Assembly: GCA_019635875.1 (NCBI GenBank)
Contig: JAHBYP010000005.1
Coordinates: forward strand, 248,001 to 312,000
Length of the DNA stretch: 64,000 bases
Direction: 5' to 3'
From: Alphaproteobacteria bacterium
GTDB taxonomy: Bacteria; Pseudomonadota; Alphaproteobacteria; Reyranellales; Reyranellaceae
Below the pieces are notes generated by a model. The model saw only the letters and a program-made list of their open reading frames with translations, made no database searches and was not told the DNA's origin. The stretch's first letter is position 1, and every line of letters begins with the position of its first letter. A program made the position numbers and the translations under genes. Positions 1-9,125 of this stretch are shown one piece after another.

Positions 1-155
1 CCGATCACCGTGCCCTTGGTGTAGACGGCGGCCATGCCCGAGAGCGAGTAGAGCAGGCCGATCTTGATCGGCTTGGGCTCGGCGAATGCCGGGGCGCTGG
101 CAAAGGCCAGCGCGGCGGCGGCGGTAAGGACTGTGGACACTACGCGTCTGCGCAT
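1..155 (-). CDS. ABC transporter substrate-binding protein, branched-chain amino acid type (partial)
   Basis: The first 51 codons of a minus-strand gene run off the left edge. The N-terminus is a clear signal peptide (MRRRVVSTVL, a hydrophobic alanine-rich core, then an AFA cleavage site). It is followed by KPIKIGLLYSLSGMAAVYTK, the opening strand of periplasmic type-I binding proteins (Peripla_BP_6, LivK/UrtA-like). GGAGG lies just upstream of the ATG at 155. The ligand cannot be predicted from so little sequence, and the ABC partners would lie outside the window. Confidence 0.8.
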   Translation of the reverse strand, partial: MRRRVVSTVLTAAAALAFASAPAFAEPKPIKIGLLYSLSGMAAVYTKGTVI

Positions 156-348
156 CGTTGCCTCCCATTTGTTATTGGAAAAACAACTCGAAGCCACGCC
201 AGCGTTACGCCGTAATCTGCTCAACTGTGTTCCGGTGAAGCGTCCTCCATGATCGGGCGTACGCGCGTCCGACCGTGCAATGCAGCCATGCGGGCACCAT
301 ACCGACGCGCGGCGGCCAGAACAATAGCGACGGCCTTGCTCAGCGAAA

Positions 349-1290
349 TCACCGCACCAGCGGCATGACCTCCGACGCAAAGCGCTGCAGGCGCTCGACG
401 CTCTGCGCCGTGCTCTCGCTGCGGAAGTCGAAGATCAGCTCGTGCACGCCGATGGCGGCGAAGGCTCGGATGTCGCCGGCGATCTCGTCGGGCGTGCCCG
501 AGAAGCTGCGCCGCGTGCCGTCGCGATCGGGCACCGCCGTGTCGTAGAGCGGCGCCTTGTAGGAGATCGTGAGCCTGGCAAAGTCGCGGCCCTCGGCCTC
601 GGTCATCTGCCTGAGCGTCGCCAGATGCGTGCGCATCTCCTGTGGCGGCAGCGGCGAGGCGGCGATGGCGCCCACCGGATGCCAGCCGTCGCCGTACCGC
701 GCGGTGCGCCTGAGCGCCGGGCGCGAATGGCCGCCAACCCAGATCGGCGGATGCGGCTTCTGCAGCGGGAACGGCTCGGCGCGGATGTCGCTGTAGCTGT
801 AGAACGCTCCCTTGAAGCTGGCCGGCGACTGCGTCCACAACTGCTTGAAGATGGCGATCCACTCGTCGCTGACTGCGCCGCGGCGCTCGAAGTCCGGGCT
901 GCCCAGCGCCTCGAACTCCTCCTTCAGCCAGCCGACGCCGACGCCCAGCGTGACGCGCCCGCCGGAGAGCACGTCGAGCGTCGCCACCATCTTCGCCGTC
1001 AGCACGGGGTTGCGGTAGGGCAGCACCAGCACCGAGGTCACCAGCCGCAGCCGCTCGGTCGCGCCGGCCACCACGCCGAGGATCGACAGCGCGTCCAGCG
1101 CGTCGCCGCCGCCGGGATGCCTGCGGTCGAGCGTGTAGGGATAGTCGGACTTGCTCTCGACCGGGAAGACGACGTGGTCGGCGATCATCGCCGAATGCAG
1201 ACCCAGCCGCTCGCCCTCGCGCGCCAGCGACACGACACCCTCGCGCGTCGCCGTAGGTCCGCGGGTGGGCAGGTAAAAGCCGTAGCGCAT
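349..1290 (-). CDS. LLM class flavin-dependent oxidoreductase
   Basis: A 313-residue luciferase-like monooxygenase of the F420/FMN-dependent class. The start MRYGFYLPTRGP is the usual first strand of the TIM barrel. Family landmarks are ADHVVFP near residue 40, the TSVLVLPYRNPVLTAK stretch, the GRVTLGVGVGW loop that binds the flavin phosphate, and PPIWVGG. The first ATG of the open frame is 54 bp further up, but homologues begin at MRYGF, so the start is set at 1290. It would catalyse a flavin-dependent oxidation; the substrate is unknown. It is divergent from the TRAP operon on its right. Confidence 0.85.
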   Translation of the reverse strand: MRYGFYLPTRGPTATREGVVSLAREGERLGLHSAMIADHVVFPVESKSDYPYTLDRRHPGGGDALDALSILGVVAGATERLRLVTSVLVLPYRNPVLTAKMVATLDVLSGGRVTLGVGVGWLKEEFEALGSPDFERRGAVSDEWIAIFKQLWTQSPASFKGAFYSYSDIRAEPFPLQKPHPPIWVGGHSRPALRRTARYGDGWHPVGAIAASPLPPQEMRTHLATLRQMTEAEGRDFARLTISYKAPLYDTAVPDRDGTRRSFSGTPDEIAGDIRAFAAIGVHELIFDFRSESTAQSVERLQRFASEVMPLVR

Positions 1291-1486
1291 CGTCGCTCTC
1301 CGGGTCGGGCGCCGACTGTGCCCCGAACGGGCTGCCGCCGCCACCGGCTCCGCGCCTCGCCGACAAACCCGGCGCGCCGGCGTCGAATACTTTTGACTCC
1401 CTCAGTTTGCTCCGCTTAGTTTGAGTCTTCTGCGGTGCAGTATCGCCCGACAAGAGGCGTCGCCCGCCAGACATGGGAGGCGTTCG

Positions 1487-2590
1487 ATGAAAAAGTTGTT
1501 CATGGCAATGTTCGGTGCGGCCGTCATGGCGGCCGGCTCGCTCGCCGCGCAGCCGGCGCTGGCGCAGACAAAAGTGCTGAAGATGCAGGCGACATGGCCG
1601 GCATCGCTGACGCTTTACGACAACTTCACCTACTTTGCCGAGCGGGTCAGCAAGCTCTCGGGCGGCACGCTGAAGATCGAGACCATGCCGGCCGGCCAGG
1701 TGGTCCCGGCCTTCGAGGTGCTCGACGCCACGCACAAGAAGGTGCTCGACGGCGCGCATGCCTGGGCCGGCTACTGGACCGGCAAGAACAAGACCGCGAT
1801 CCTGTTCACCGGTGGCCCCGGCGGCACGTTCGGCATGGACTACACCGACGTCATGGGCTGGATGTTCCATGGCGGCGGCTTCGAGCTCTACCAGGAGTTC
1901 TACCAGAAGGAGCTGAAGCTCAACCTCGTCGTGCTGCCGATCCTTCCGGCCGGGCCGCAGGCCTTCGGCTGGTTCAAGAGGCCGATCCAGACCGTCGAGG
2001 ACATGAAGGGCATGAAGTGCCGCCAGACCGGCATCGCCGGCGAGGTCTGGCAGGCCCTGGGCTTCACCGTCGTCAACATGCCCGGCGGCGAGATCATCCC
2101 GTCGGCCCAGCGCGGCGTCATCGACTGCGCCGAGTGGGTGGGCGGCATCGAGGATCTCAGGCTCGGCTTCCACAACGTGTGGAAGTACCACTATTCGCCC
2201 GGCGTGCACGAGAACGTCACCATCGGCGAGCTGGTGATCAACGGTGACGTCTGGAAGGAGCTTTCGGCGACGCACCAGGAGATCATCAAGTCGGCGGCCA
2301 ACGAGACCTTCCTGATCTGGTGGTCGAAGTGGCAGCTGCAGAACGCCGACGCGCTCAAGGAGATGCAGGAGAAGCACGGCGTGCAGATCCTGCGCACGCC
2401 CGTCGAGATCCTGCTGGCCTTCATCAAGAAGTGGGACGAGATCGCGGCCGCCGAAGCGGCGAAGAATCCCTTCTTCAAGAAGGTGCACGATTCCCAGAGG
2501 GAGTACGCCGCGAAGGTCGTGCCCTACAAGCGCTTCTACTTCCCGCCCTACTCGTTCATGGCGAACTACTACTTCCCCGAGAAGCGGTAG
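1487..2590 (+). CDS. TRAP transporter substrate-binding protein (DctP family)
   Basis: A 367-residue periplasmic P subunit of a tripartite ATP-independent transporter. The signal peptide is MKKLFMAMFGAAVMAAG followed by a cleavage site at ALAQT. Mature-protein hallmarks are LKMQATWP, the FAERVSKLSGGTLKIE segment, and the signature CRQTGIAGEVWQALGFTVV with the conserved Arg that binds a carboxylate. GGGAGG at about -10 supports ATG 1487 over the upstream in-frame start. The DctQ and DctM genes follow directly. It probably binds an organic acid, but no finer prediction is possible. Confidence 0.92.
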   Translation: MKKLFMAMFGAAVMAAGSLAAQPALAQTKVLKMQATWPASLTLYDNFTYFAERVSKLSGGTLKIETMPAGQVVPAFEVLDATHKKVLDGAHAWAGYWTGKNKTAILFTGGPGGTFGMDYTDVMGWMFHGGGFELYQEFYQKELKLNLVVLPILPAGPQAFGWFKRPIQTVEDMKGMKCRQTGIAGEVWQALGFTVVNMPGGEIIPSAQRGVIDCAEWVGGIEDLRLGFHNVWKYHYSPGVHENVTIGELVINGDVWKELSATHQEIIKSAANETFLIWWSKWQLQNADALKEMQEKHGVQILRTPVEILLAFIKKWDEIAAAEAAKNPFFKKVHDSQREYAAKVVPYKRFYFPPYSFMANYYFPEKR

Positions 2591-2713
2591 GCTGCAATCG
2601 ATCGGGGGCGGCCGACCGGCCGCCCCCGCTCCCGTCGGGCCCGTGTGGCCGCGCCCGCTTGTGCGCGCCGCGCTGACCGGCTCGACGCCGGCGAGAAACC
2701 TGGAGTGCCCCAC

Positions 2714-3280
2714 TTGACCGATGTCTCCGGCGGCAGGCCGTCGCCCGCGCTGGCGAGGACCATCCGCGTCATCGACAGGTTCACCGATCGCACCGGCATG
2801 GTGATCGCCTGGCTCACCGTGCCGATGGTGGGCGCCGTCACCTTCGAGGTCGTGTCGCGCTACGCCTTCAACTCGCCGACGATCTGGTCGTTCGACGTGA
2901 CCTACATGCTCTACGGCACGATCTTCATGCTGGGGGCGGCGTTCGCGCTGCACAAGGGCGCGCACATCAGGACGGACTTCTTCTGGGAGCGGTTCTCGAT
3001 CCGCAGGAAGGGCGTGATCGACACCATCTCCTACACGGTCTTCTTCTTTCCCAGCCTCGCCATGCTCTTTGTCATCAGCTGGAACGAGGCCGCCTACGCC
3101 CTGCAGATCAACGAGACATCCGATCAGACGCCGTGGCGGCCGATCCTGTGGCCGTTCAAGTTCGTGGTCCCGATCGCCTGCCTGCTGCTGATGATCCAGG
3201 GCGTCTCTGAGCTGCTGAAGAGCATCTACATGGCGCGCACCGGCGTCGAGCTCGAGCACAAGGACAAGATCGAAGTATGA
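2714..3280 (+). CDS. TRAP transporter small permease (DctQ family)
   Basis: The small membrane subunit of the TRAP transporter, about 188 residues with four hydrophobic helices. Family features include VTFEVVSRYAFNSPTIWS, the HKGAHIRTDF loop and WRPILWPFKFVVP. The preferred start is TTG 2714, preceded by TGGAG at good spacing. An earlier in-frame start at 2645 would add a proline/arginine-rich stretch unlike the family. Its stop overlaps the next gene (ATGA), which is typical of QM pairs. Confidence 0.88.
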   Translation: MTDVSGGRPSPALARTIRVIDRFTDRTGMVIAWLTVPMVGAVTFEVVSRYAFNSPTIWSFDVTYMLYGTIFMLGAAFALHKGAHIRTDFFWERFSIRRKGVIDTISYTVFFFPSLAMLFVISWNEAAYALQINETSDQTPWRPILWPFKFVVPIACLLLMIQGVSELLKSIYMARTGVELEHKDKIEV

Positions 3281-4698
3281 CGCCGGACGCCCTCCTCGGC
3301 CTGATCATGCTGGTGACGTTGATCGGCGCCATCTTCATCGGCGTGCCGATCTCCTTCACGCTCCTCTTCCTCGCCTTCACCTTCGGCTTCGCCGGGATGG
3401 GCAGCGTTGTGGTCGACCTGGCCTACTTCCAGACCATCGGCATGATGAAGGAGGAGCTGCTCGCGGCCGTGCCGCTGTTCATCTTCATGGGCTTCCTGAC
3501 CGAGCAGGCGGGCCTGATGGAACGACTGTTCACGGCGTTCCGCATGCTGCTCGCGCCTCTGCGCGGCGCGCTGTTCCTGGTCGTCATCCTGACGGCGGCC
3601 GTCTTCGCCATGGCCACCGGCATCGTCGGCGCCGCGGTCACGGTGCTGGGCATCATGGCCTCGCCGGTCATGAACAAGGCGAACTACGACCCCCAGCTGG
3701 CGGCCGGCGCGATCACCGCCGGCGGCACGCTGGGCATCCTGATCCCGCCCAGCGTGATGCTGATCGTCATGGGGCCGGTGCTCGGCGTGTCGGTGGCCGA
3801 TCTCTACGCGGCGGCCTTCGGCCCCGGCTTCCTGCTCGCCGCCGCCTACATCGTGTATCTGCTGGGCCGCAGCCTGATGAATCCGAAGCTCGGCCCGCCG
3901 GTGCCGGTCGAGGAGCGTGTGCACTCGATGCGCGTCATGCTGACCGAGGTCGTGCTCGGCACGGTGCCGCTCCTGCTGCTGATCACCTTCACTCTGGGCT
4001 CGATCCTCGCCGGTGTCGCGACGCCGACCGAGGCCGCCGGCGTCGGCGCCACCGGCGCGCTGGTGCTGACCATCGCCTACAGGCGCTTCAGCTGGGCGGG
4101 GCTCCAGCGGGCACTGGTCGCCACCATGACGACGTCGAGCATGGTGCTGCTGCTGGCGGTGACGTCCAACGTCTTCGGCGCCGTCTTCGCTCGCCTGGGC
4201 ACGGCCAACTGGCTCACCGAGTCGCTGCTGGGAATGCAGCTGCCGCCCTCGATGATGCTGATCATGGTGCTGATCCTGATCTTCCTGCTCGGCTGGCCCT
4301 TCGAGTGGCCCGCCATCGTCCTCGTCTTCGTGCCGATCTTCTATCCCGTCGTGAAGGCGTTGGGCATCGACATGATCTGGTTCGGCGCCCTCGTGGCGGT
4401 GGTCCTGCAGACGGCCTTCCTGTCGCCGCCGGTGGCGATGTCGGCCTATTACCTCAAACAGGTGGTGAGGGACTGGAGTCTCGGGACCATCTACCGCGGC
4501 ATGTTCCAGTTCATGATCATCCAGGTGATCTGCATCGGCCTCATCGTCGCCTTCCCGGGCATCGCCACGTGGCTGCCGAACCGCCTGCAGGAAGCCGCGC
4601 GCTCGCACGTCATTCCCGAGGAGCACCGCAAGATCCTCGAGCAGCAGAAATCGGCGCCGTCGCTGGAAGACGACGAATACTCGCGGCCGCGGCGCTAG
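3277..4698 (+). CDS. TRAP transporter large permease (DctM family)
   Basis: A 473-residue, roughly twelve-helix M subunit that carries the solute translocation path and couples uptake to a sodium gradient. Diagnostic segments are AVPLFIFMGFL, VFAMATGIVGAAVTVLG, GGTLGILIPPSVMLIVMG and TPTEAAGVGATGALV. It overlaps the small permease by four bases and closes the dctPQM operon. Length is slightly above the usual ~430 because of a charged C-terminal tail. Confidence 0.92.
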   Translation: MTPDALLGLIMLVTLIGAIFIGVPISFTLLFLAFTFGFAGMGSVVVDLAYFQTIGMMKEELLAAVPLFIFMGFLTEQAGLMERLFTAFRMLLAPLRGALFLVVILTAAVFAMATGIVGAAVTVLGIMASPVMNKANYDPQLAAGAITAGGTLGILIPPSVMLIVMGPVLGVSVADLYAAAFGPGFLLAAAYIVYLLGRSLMNPKLGPPVPVEERVHSMRVMLTEVVLGTVPLLLLITFTLGSILAGVATPTEAAGVGATGALVLTIAYRRFSWAGLQRALVATMTTSSMVLLLAVTSNVFGAVFARLGTANWLTESLLGMQLPPSMMLIMVLILIFLLGWPFEWPAIVLVFVPIFYPVVKALGIDMIWFGALVAVVLQTAFLSPPVAMSAYYLKQVVRDWSLGTIYRGMFQFMIIQVICIGLIVAFPGIATWLPNRLQEAARSHVIPEEHRKILEQQKSAPSLEDDEYSRPRR

Positions 4699-4742
4699 GG
4701 CGGCATCCCGACGGCTGGCGGACCTCGGGGGAGAGGCTGGCG

Positions 4743-6269
4743 ATGGGTCATGTCGCGGGCGCGCTGTGCGCCCTCCTCTTGACGGCGATCCTCGGCGCGG
4801 CGCAGGCGCAGCCCCTGCCCGACGGCGGCCCGCGCGTGGCGCTGGTCATCGGCAACAGCGCCTACCGCTCGATCGAGCGACTCGCCAACCCCGCCAACGA
4901 CGCGCTGGCGATCGCCACGCGGCTCGAGGCGCTGGGCTTCGAGCTGGTCGGCGACGGCCCGCAGATGGATCTCGACAAGGCCGGCTTCGAGCGCGCGCTG
5001 GAGGGCTTCCGCAAGGCAAGCCGCCGCGCCGACGTCGCGCTGTTCTTCTACGCCGGCCACGGCGTGCAGATTGCCGGCGTCAACTGGCTGGTGCCGGTCT
5101 CGGCCGCGCCGCGCTTCGAGGCCGATGTCGCGCGCCAGATGATCAACGCCAACGACGTGCTGGCGCTGATGAAGGCGGCGCGCGCCAAGCTCAATGTCGT
5201 GATCCTCGATGCCTGCCGCGACAACCCGTTTCCGGTCGCGCCGGCCGGCTCGCCGACACCGACGCCGATCCAGTCGCCACGACCGGCGGGCAAGGCGTCG
5301 GCGAAGGCCAAGCCGCCGACGCGCGGCGCCGGCGGCGGGCTGGGCCGCATGGACGCGCCCGACAACACGCTGATCGCCTACGCCACCCAGCCGGGCAACG
5401 TCGCGCTCGACGGCAGCGGCGGCAACAGCCCCTACAGCAAGGCGCTCGCCGAGGCCATCGGCCTGCCGGGCCTGGAGATCCGCCAGGTGTTCAACGAGGT
5501 CGGCGTGCGGGTGCGGCGCGCGACCGGCGGCCAGCAGCAGCCCTGGCTGTCGGCCTCGCCGATCGACCGCGAGGTCCATCTCGTCGGCCGGCCCAGCAAG
5601 CTCGCGACGCAGCCGGCCAGCCCCGAGCTGATGTGGGCCGTCGGCACCTGGCAGGGACGCATCCTCGACTATCCCCGCGCCTGGGAGGCGCAGCGCTCCT
5701 GGGCCGCGGCGAGTATCGGCGGCCACCTGAAGTGCTTCTGGCAGATGCGCGGCGCGCCGCAGCAGCAGACCAGTTGCGCGATCACCTCGGACGAGGTCGT
5801 GGTCGCGACCGGCGGCGGCACGCCCAACGTGCGGCTGCGCCGCGCCGGCGAGAAGCTCACCGGCACCTACCTGCGATCGAGCTCGGAAACGACGTTCAAG
5901 ATCGAGCTCGCCCGCGTCAGCGACACCGTCGTGCGCTGGCCGGACCTGTCGAGGCCGCAGCCGGCGAGCGACGGCAATCGCTGGGCCACCGGCGTCTGGA
6001 CCGGGCAGATCCACGACTATGGCCGCAACAAGCGCGCCGGCCGCACGCTCAGGGTCGAGTCGACCGACGATGTCGTGCGCTGCTCGTGGCGCGACGCGGC
6101 GGCCGCCTTCGTGCCGATTCCGTGCGCGATCACCGACAGTGCCGTGACCCTGCGCACGCGCGGCGGCTCGGATATCGAGCTGGCGCGCTCGGGCGTCACC
6201 TTGTCGGGTACGATGCGCGTGCGCAGCACGGCCAAGACCTACCACCTGTCGCTGCGCAAGAGCCGGTAG
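4743..6269 (+). CDS. Secreted caspase-family (peptidase C14) protein with two C-terminal repeats
   Basis: 508 residues. After a signal peptide (about 1-22) comes a metacaspase-type fold: RVALVIGNSAY, catalytic His106 in FFYAGHGVQ and Cys158 in ILDACRDNPF. A low-complexity Pro/Ala/Lys linker follows. The last ~190 residues hold two tandem modules, each starting W-x-x-G-x-W-x-G-x-I-x-D-Y (around 318 and 415) and containing paired cysteines. GGGGGAGAGG precedes ATG 4743; the open frame extends upstream but is antisense to dctM coding. Members cleave after basic residues and often sit in stress or conflict settings. The target here is unknown. Confidence 0.87.
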   Translation: MGHVAGALCALLLTAILGAAQAQPLPDGGPRVALVIGNSAYRSIERLANPANDALAIATRLEALGFELVGDGPQMDLDKAGFERALEGFRKASRRADVALFFYAGHGVQIAGVNWLVPVSAAPRFEADVARQMINANDVLALMKAARAKLNVVILDACRDNPFPVAPAGSPTPTPIQSPRPAGKASAKAKPPTRGAGGGLGRMDAPDNTLIAYATQPGNVALDGSGGNSPYSKALAEAIGLPGLEIRQVFNEVGVRVRRATGGQQQPWLSASPIDREVHLVGRPSKLATQPASPELMWAVGTWQGRILDYPRAWEAQRSWAAASIGGHLKCFWQMRGAPQQQTSCAITSDEVVVATGGGTPNVRLRRAGEKLTGTYLRSSSETTFKIELARVSDTVVRWPDLSRPQPASDGNRWATGVWTGQIHDYGRNKRAGRTLRVESTDDVVRCSWRDAAAAFVPIPCAITDSAVTLRTRGGSDIELARSGVTLSGTMRVRSTAKTYHLSLRKSR

Positions 6270-6287
6270 AGCTGTGTCCGGTCGCCG

Positions 6288-6356
6288 CTGTCATCCCGAG
6301 CGCAGCAAGGGATCCAGGCTGCTTCCCTAGATCCCTCGCTGCGCTCGGGATGACAG
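6288..6356. repeat. Family A palindromic repeat, copy 1
   Basis: Long imperfect palindrome with CTGTCATCCCGAG at the left end and CTCGGGATGACAG at the right end, arms of about 28 bp and a short central loop. It lies between the caspase and Hsp70-like genes. The same sequence recurs many times in this window. Confidence 0.85.
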
Positions 6357-6451
6357 GCAACACAACTCGCCCGGCCCGCCGAATCGTTTGACCTCGGCCG
6401 GTGTTTGCCTTAGAGGGCTGCCCCCCGTTCCGTCGCGACCACGGACTTCCC

Positions 6452-7774
6452 ATGCAGCTTTCCGCCCGGCCGCGTGCGCTCGGCATCGATTTCGGCACGA
6501 CCAACACCGTGATCGCCCTCGCCGCGGCGGACGGCTCGATCTCGACCTTGCGTCTGCCGACGCCGCGCGGCATGGCCACCGCCTTCCGCTCGGTGCTGAG
6601 CTTCCACGAAGGCGACAGGGGCCTGCCGGCCGCCGAGATCGGGCCATGGGCGATCGAGGATTTCCTGCGCCATCCGGCCGGCACCAGGCTGATCCAGTCG
6701 TTCAAGACCTACGCCGCGAGCGCCCGCTTCGACGGCACGCGCATCTTCGGCCGCACCTTCCAGTTCGAGGATCTCGTCGGCACCTACTTCCGCCACCTGT
6801 GGCAGCACGCATCGGGCGCGGTCCAACCGCACGGCCCGGGCACGATCGTCGGCCGGCCGGTGACCTTCGCCGGCGCCGATCCCGACGACGGCCTGGCCAT
6901 GCGGCGCTACGCCCAGGCATTCGGGTCGCAGGCGAATTACGTCTACGAGCCGGTGGCGGCGGCCCTGTTCTTCGCCCGCGGCGTGGACGAGGAGGCGACA
7001 ATCCTGGTCGGCGATTTCGGTGGCGGCACCAGCGACTTTTCGATCATGCGCTTCGAGCGCGAGGGCGGGCGCTTCCGCGCCGTGCCGCTGGCCCATGCCG
7101 GCGTCGCCTGCGCCGGCGATTCGTTCGACTACCAGATCATCAGCCACGCAATCTCGCCGCTGCTCGGCATGGGCGGCAGCTACGTCTCGAACGGCAAGAC
7201 GCTGACCATCCCCAACCACTACTACGCGGCGCTCGCGCGCTGGAACCAGCTGGCGCTGATGAAATGGTCGAAGGACATGCGCGACCTGCGCGAGCTCGCC
7301 GGGCAGGCCGTCGAGCGCTCGGCGCTCGACCGCTTCGTCGAGCTGCTCGACAAAGACTACAGCTACGCCCTGTTCCGCGCCGTCTCCGCCGCCAAGGAGG
7401 CGCTGTCGAGCGAACCGGCGACCAGTTTCGCCTTCCGCGCCGGAACCATCGACATCGAGCGGCGCATCACGCGCGGCGATTTCGAGCGCTGGATCGCGGG
7501 CGAGCTGGCGCAGATCGGCCACACGGTCGATGACGCGCTGCGCCGAGCCGGGCTGGGCGATTGCGACATCGACAAGGTCTATCTGACGGGCGGCTCGTCC
7601 TTCGTGCCGGCGGTGCGGGCGATCTTCACCGATCGCTTCGGGCCGTTGAAGGTCCATCGTGGCAACGAGTTCGAATCCATCGCCCGCGGCCTCGCCCTGG
7701 TCGGCACGGAGCCCGATCCGGCGCAGTGGTACGCCGTGCCCGCCGCCCTCCACCCGGCCGACGCGGCACGCTAG
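6452..7774 (+). CDS. Hsp70 family protein (YegD-like ATPase)
   Basis: 440 residues of actin/Hsp70-type ATPase with no substrate-binding C-terminus. Phosphate-1 motif is LGIDFGTTNTVIAL at the N-terminus, phosphate-2 is ILVGDFGGGTSDFSI near 200, and the adenosine motif is VYLTGGSSFVPAV near 390. This matches the YegD group of short DnaK paralogues rather than DnaK itself. An upstream in-frame start at 6401 is possible, but the fold starts at the MQLSARP methionine. It follows the caspase gene on the same strand, separated by a palindromic repeat. Confidence 0.87.
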   Translation: MQLSARPRALGIDFGTTNTVIALAAADGSISTLRLPTPRGMATAFRSVLSFHEGDRGLPAAEIGPWAIEDFLRHPAGTRLIQSFKTYAASARFDGTRIFGRTFQFEDLVGTYFRHLWQHASGAVQPHGPGTIVGRPVTFAGADPDDGLAMRRYAQAFGSQANYVYEPVAAALFFARGVDEEATILVGDFGGGTSDFSIMRFEREGGRFRAVPLAHAGVACAGDSFDYQIISHAISPLLGMGGSYVSNGKTLTIPNHYYAALARWNQLALMKWSKDMRDLRELAGQAVERSALDRFVELLDKDYSYALFRAVSAAKEALSSEPATSFAFRAGTIDIERRITRGDFERWIAGELAQIGHTVDDALRRAGLGDCDIDKVYLTGGSSFVPAVRAIFTDRFGPLKVHRGNEFESIARGLALVGTEPDPAQWYAVPAALHPADAAR

Positions 7775-7797
7775 GGCGCAGTCCGCACAAGCCTCGG

Positions 7798-7864
7798 CTG
7801 TCATTCCGAGCGCAGCGAGGAATCCACGGCCGGCCTGGATCCCTCGCTGCGCTCGGGATGACAG
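7798..7864. repeat. Family A palindromic repeat, copy 2
   Basis: Arms start CTGTCATTCCGAGCGCAGCG and end CGCTGCGCTCGGGATGACAG, with one or two mismatches between arms. It lies in the convergent gap between the Hsp70-like and VOC genes. Confidence 0.85.
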
Positions 7865-7881
7865 TGCGCCCAGTCGATCTC

Positions 7882-8304
7882 CTAGATCTGCTCCAGCTTG
7901 ATCAGCGGCGTGTCCTCGCCGGCCTGGCGCAGGAACAGCATCGGCTTGCCCTCGGCGCTACGCTTGGTGCCGCCGTCGCCCATGACGCGCGCGCCACCGC
8001 GTTCCAGCCGCTCGCGCGCCGCCGCGATGTCCTCCACGCGGTAGCACACGTGATGGATGCCGCCGCCGGCCTCCCAGCCGAAGAAGCTGACCACCGTCGC
8101 GCCGGGGCCGTCGGGCTGCATCAGGCGCAGCCGCGAATAGCCGAGATCGACGAAGGCCGAGGAGAAGCCGTATTGCGCGTTGTGCTGCGTCGCCGTGACC
8201 TCGGCGAAGAACAGCGTGCGGTAACTCTCGATCGCCGCGGCGAGATCGTCGACCACCATGGCGATGTGGTCAAGCCGCCCGACCGGCTGGGTCGCGAATT
8301 CCAT
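7882..8304 (-). CDS. VOC family protein (methylmalonyl-CoA epimerase-like)
   Basis: A 140-residue single vicinal-oxygen-chelate domain. It opens GRLDHIAMVVDDLAAAIESY with the metal-binding His; GIHHVCYRVEDIAAA carries the second His and LIKLEQI the terminal Glu. The pattern is closest to methylmalonyl-CoA epimerases and glyoxalase relatives. The substrate is not certain, since no mutase or propionyl-CoA carboxylase is nearby. It is divergent from a MarR gene that probably controls it. Confidence 0.82.
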   Translation of the reverse strand: MEFATQPVGRLDHIAMVVDDLAAAIESYRTLFFAEVTATQHNAQYGFSSAFVDLGYSRLRLMQPDGPGATVVSFFGWEAGGGIHHVCYRVEDIAAARERLERGGARVMGDGGTKRSAEGKPMLFLRQAGEDTPLIKLEQI

Positions 8305-8331
8305 GTCGGTCTCCGGTTGCGCCGGAGAGAA

Positions 8332-8348
8332 AGATAATGGCGTTATCT
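8332..8348. promoter_or_regulatory. Candidate MarR operator
   Basis: Inverted repeat AGATAA-TGGCG-TTATCT in the 48-bp gap between the divergent VOC and MarR genes. Its position directly before the MarR start fits an autoregulatory site. This is inference from symmetry and position only. Confidence 0.45.
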
Positions 8349-8352
8349 ATTC

Positions 8353-8790
8353 ATGGCAACCAGGCTCGACCTCTCCTACCTCGAGGGCACGATCGGCTAC
8401 GCGATCCGCCGCGCGCAGCTCAGCGTCACCGAGGACATCTACCGCGCCTTCGGCCGCCTCGACGTCACCACCGCGCAGTTCTCGGTCCTCGCGGTGGTCG
8501 CCGACAATCCCGGCTGTAGCCAGGCCGAGCTGGCGACGGCGCTGGGCGTCGAGCGGCCGCGCATGGTGCCGCTGATCGACCGGCTGGAGCGCCGCGGCCT
8601 GGTGCTGCGCGTCGCGCCCGCGCGCGACCGGCGGGTGCGGCAGATCGAGCTGACCAGGGACGGCCAGCGCATGCTGCGGACACTGAAGCGCCGCTTCGCG
8701 ACGCACCAGCGGCGCATGCTGGGGCGCCTGGGCGAGGCCCGGGCCGAGGCCGTGCTGGCCATCCTGTGGCGCCTCGCCGGGCGCCGGTGA
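8353..8790 (+). CDS. MarR family transcriptional regulator
   Basis: A 145-residue winged-helix protein. The DNA-recognition segment is FSVLAVVADNPGCSQAELATALGVERPRMVPLIDRLERRGLV. The wing DRRVRQIELTRDGQRML has the usual DxR core. N- and C-terminal helices for dimerisation are present. It is divergent from the VOC gene 48 bp away, the commonest arrangement for MarR control of a small oxidative or detoxification enzyme. Confidence 0.9.
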   Translation: MATRLDLSYLEGTIGYAIRRAQLSVTEDIYRAFGRLDVTTAQFSVLAVVADNPGCSQAELATALGVERPRMVPLIDRLERRGLVLRVAPARDRRVRQIELTRDGQRMLRTLKRRFATHQRRMLGRLGEARAEAVLAILWRLAGRR

Positions 8791-8915
8791 AGCACTCGGA
8801 AATCGTTGATTCTTTTGCCGAATCCGCCACTTTCATTGACAGGTCGGGCGGCGCCCGGCTAGAACCGCCGCGCATCCGTCGTGGTTGACGACCCTTGGGT
8901 CTTGGCGGTCCCTGC

Positions 8916-9009
8916 GGAGGGGTGGCCGAGCGGTCGAAGGCGGCGGTTTGCTAAACCGTTATAGGGCCTTAAAGCCTTATCGAGGGTTCGAATCCCTTCC
9001 CCTCCGCCA
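8916..9009 (+). tRNA. tRNA-Ser (anticodon GCU)
   Basis: Class II tRNA with a seven-pair acceptor stem GGAGGGG/CCCCTCC (8916-8922 with 8999-9005), discriminator G and an encoded CCA. The T arm is GAGGG-TTCGAAT-CCCTT. The anticodon loop TTGCTAA reads GCT. The long variable arm (TATAGGGCCTTAAAGCCTTAT) is typical of serine tRNA. Confidence 0.95.
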
Positions 9010-9125
9010 CTTTTCCCGCGTTTTCAGTCGCTGACGACACCGGAAATCGCCCGCTGCGGCGAAGCAGGTCGTTCTCGGTTTTCCAGGGGACTTCGCAGTT
9101 CTCATGAACCTGACGGAGACTGGAG

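Noticed and set aside
221..3259. 1012-codon open frame on the minus strand
   Set aside because: It crosses the LLM and TRAP genes in an antisense frame. The translation is rich in Arg, His, Asp and Gly repeats, typical of high-GC antisense shadows.
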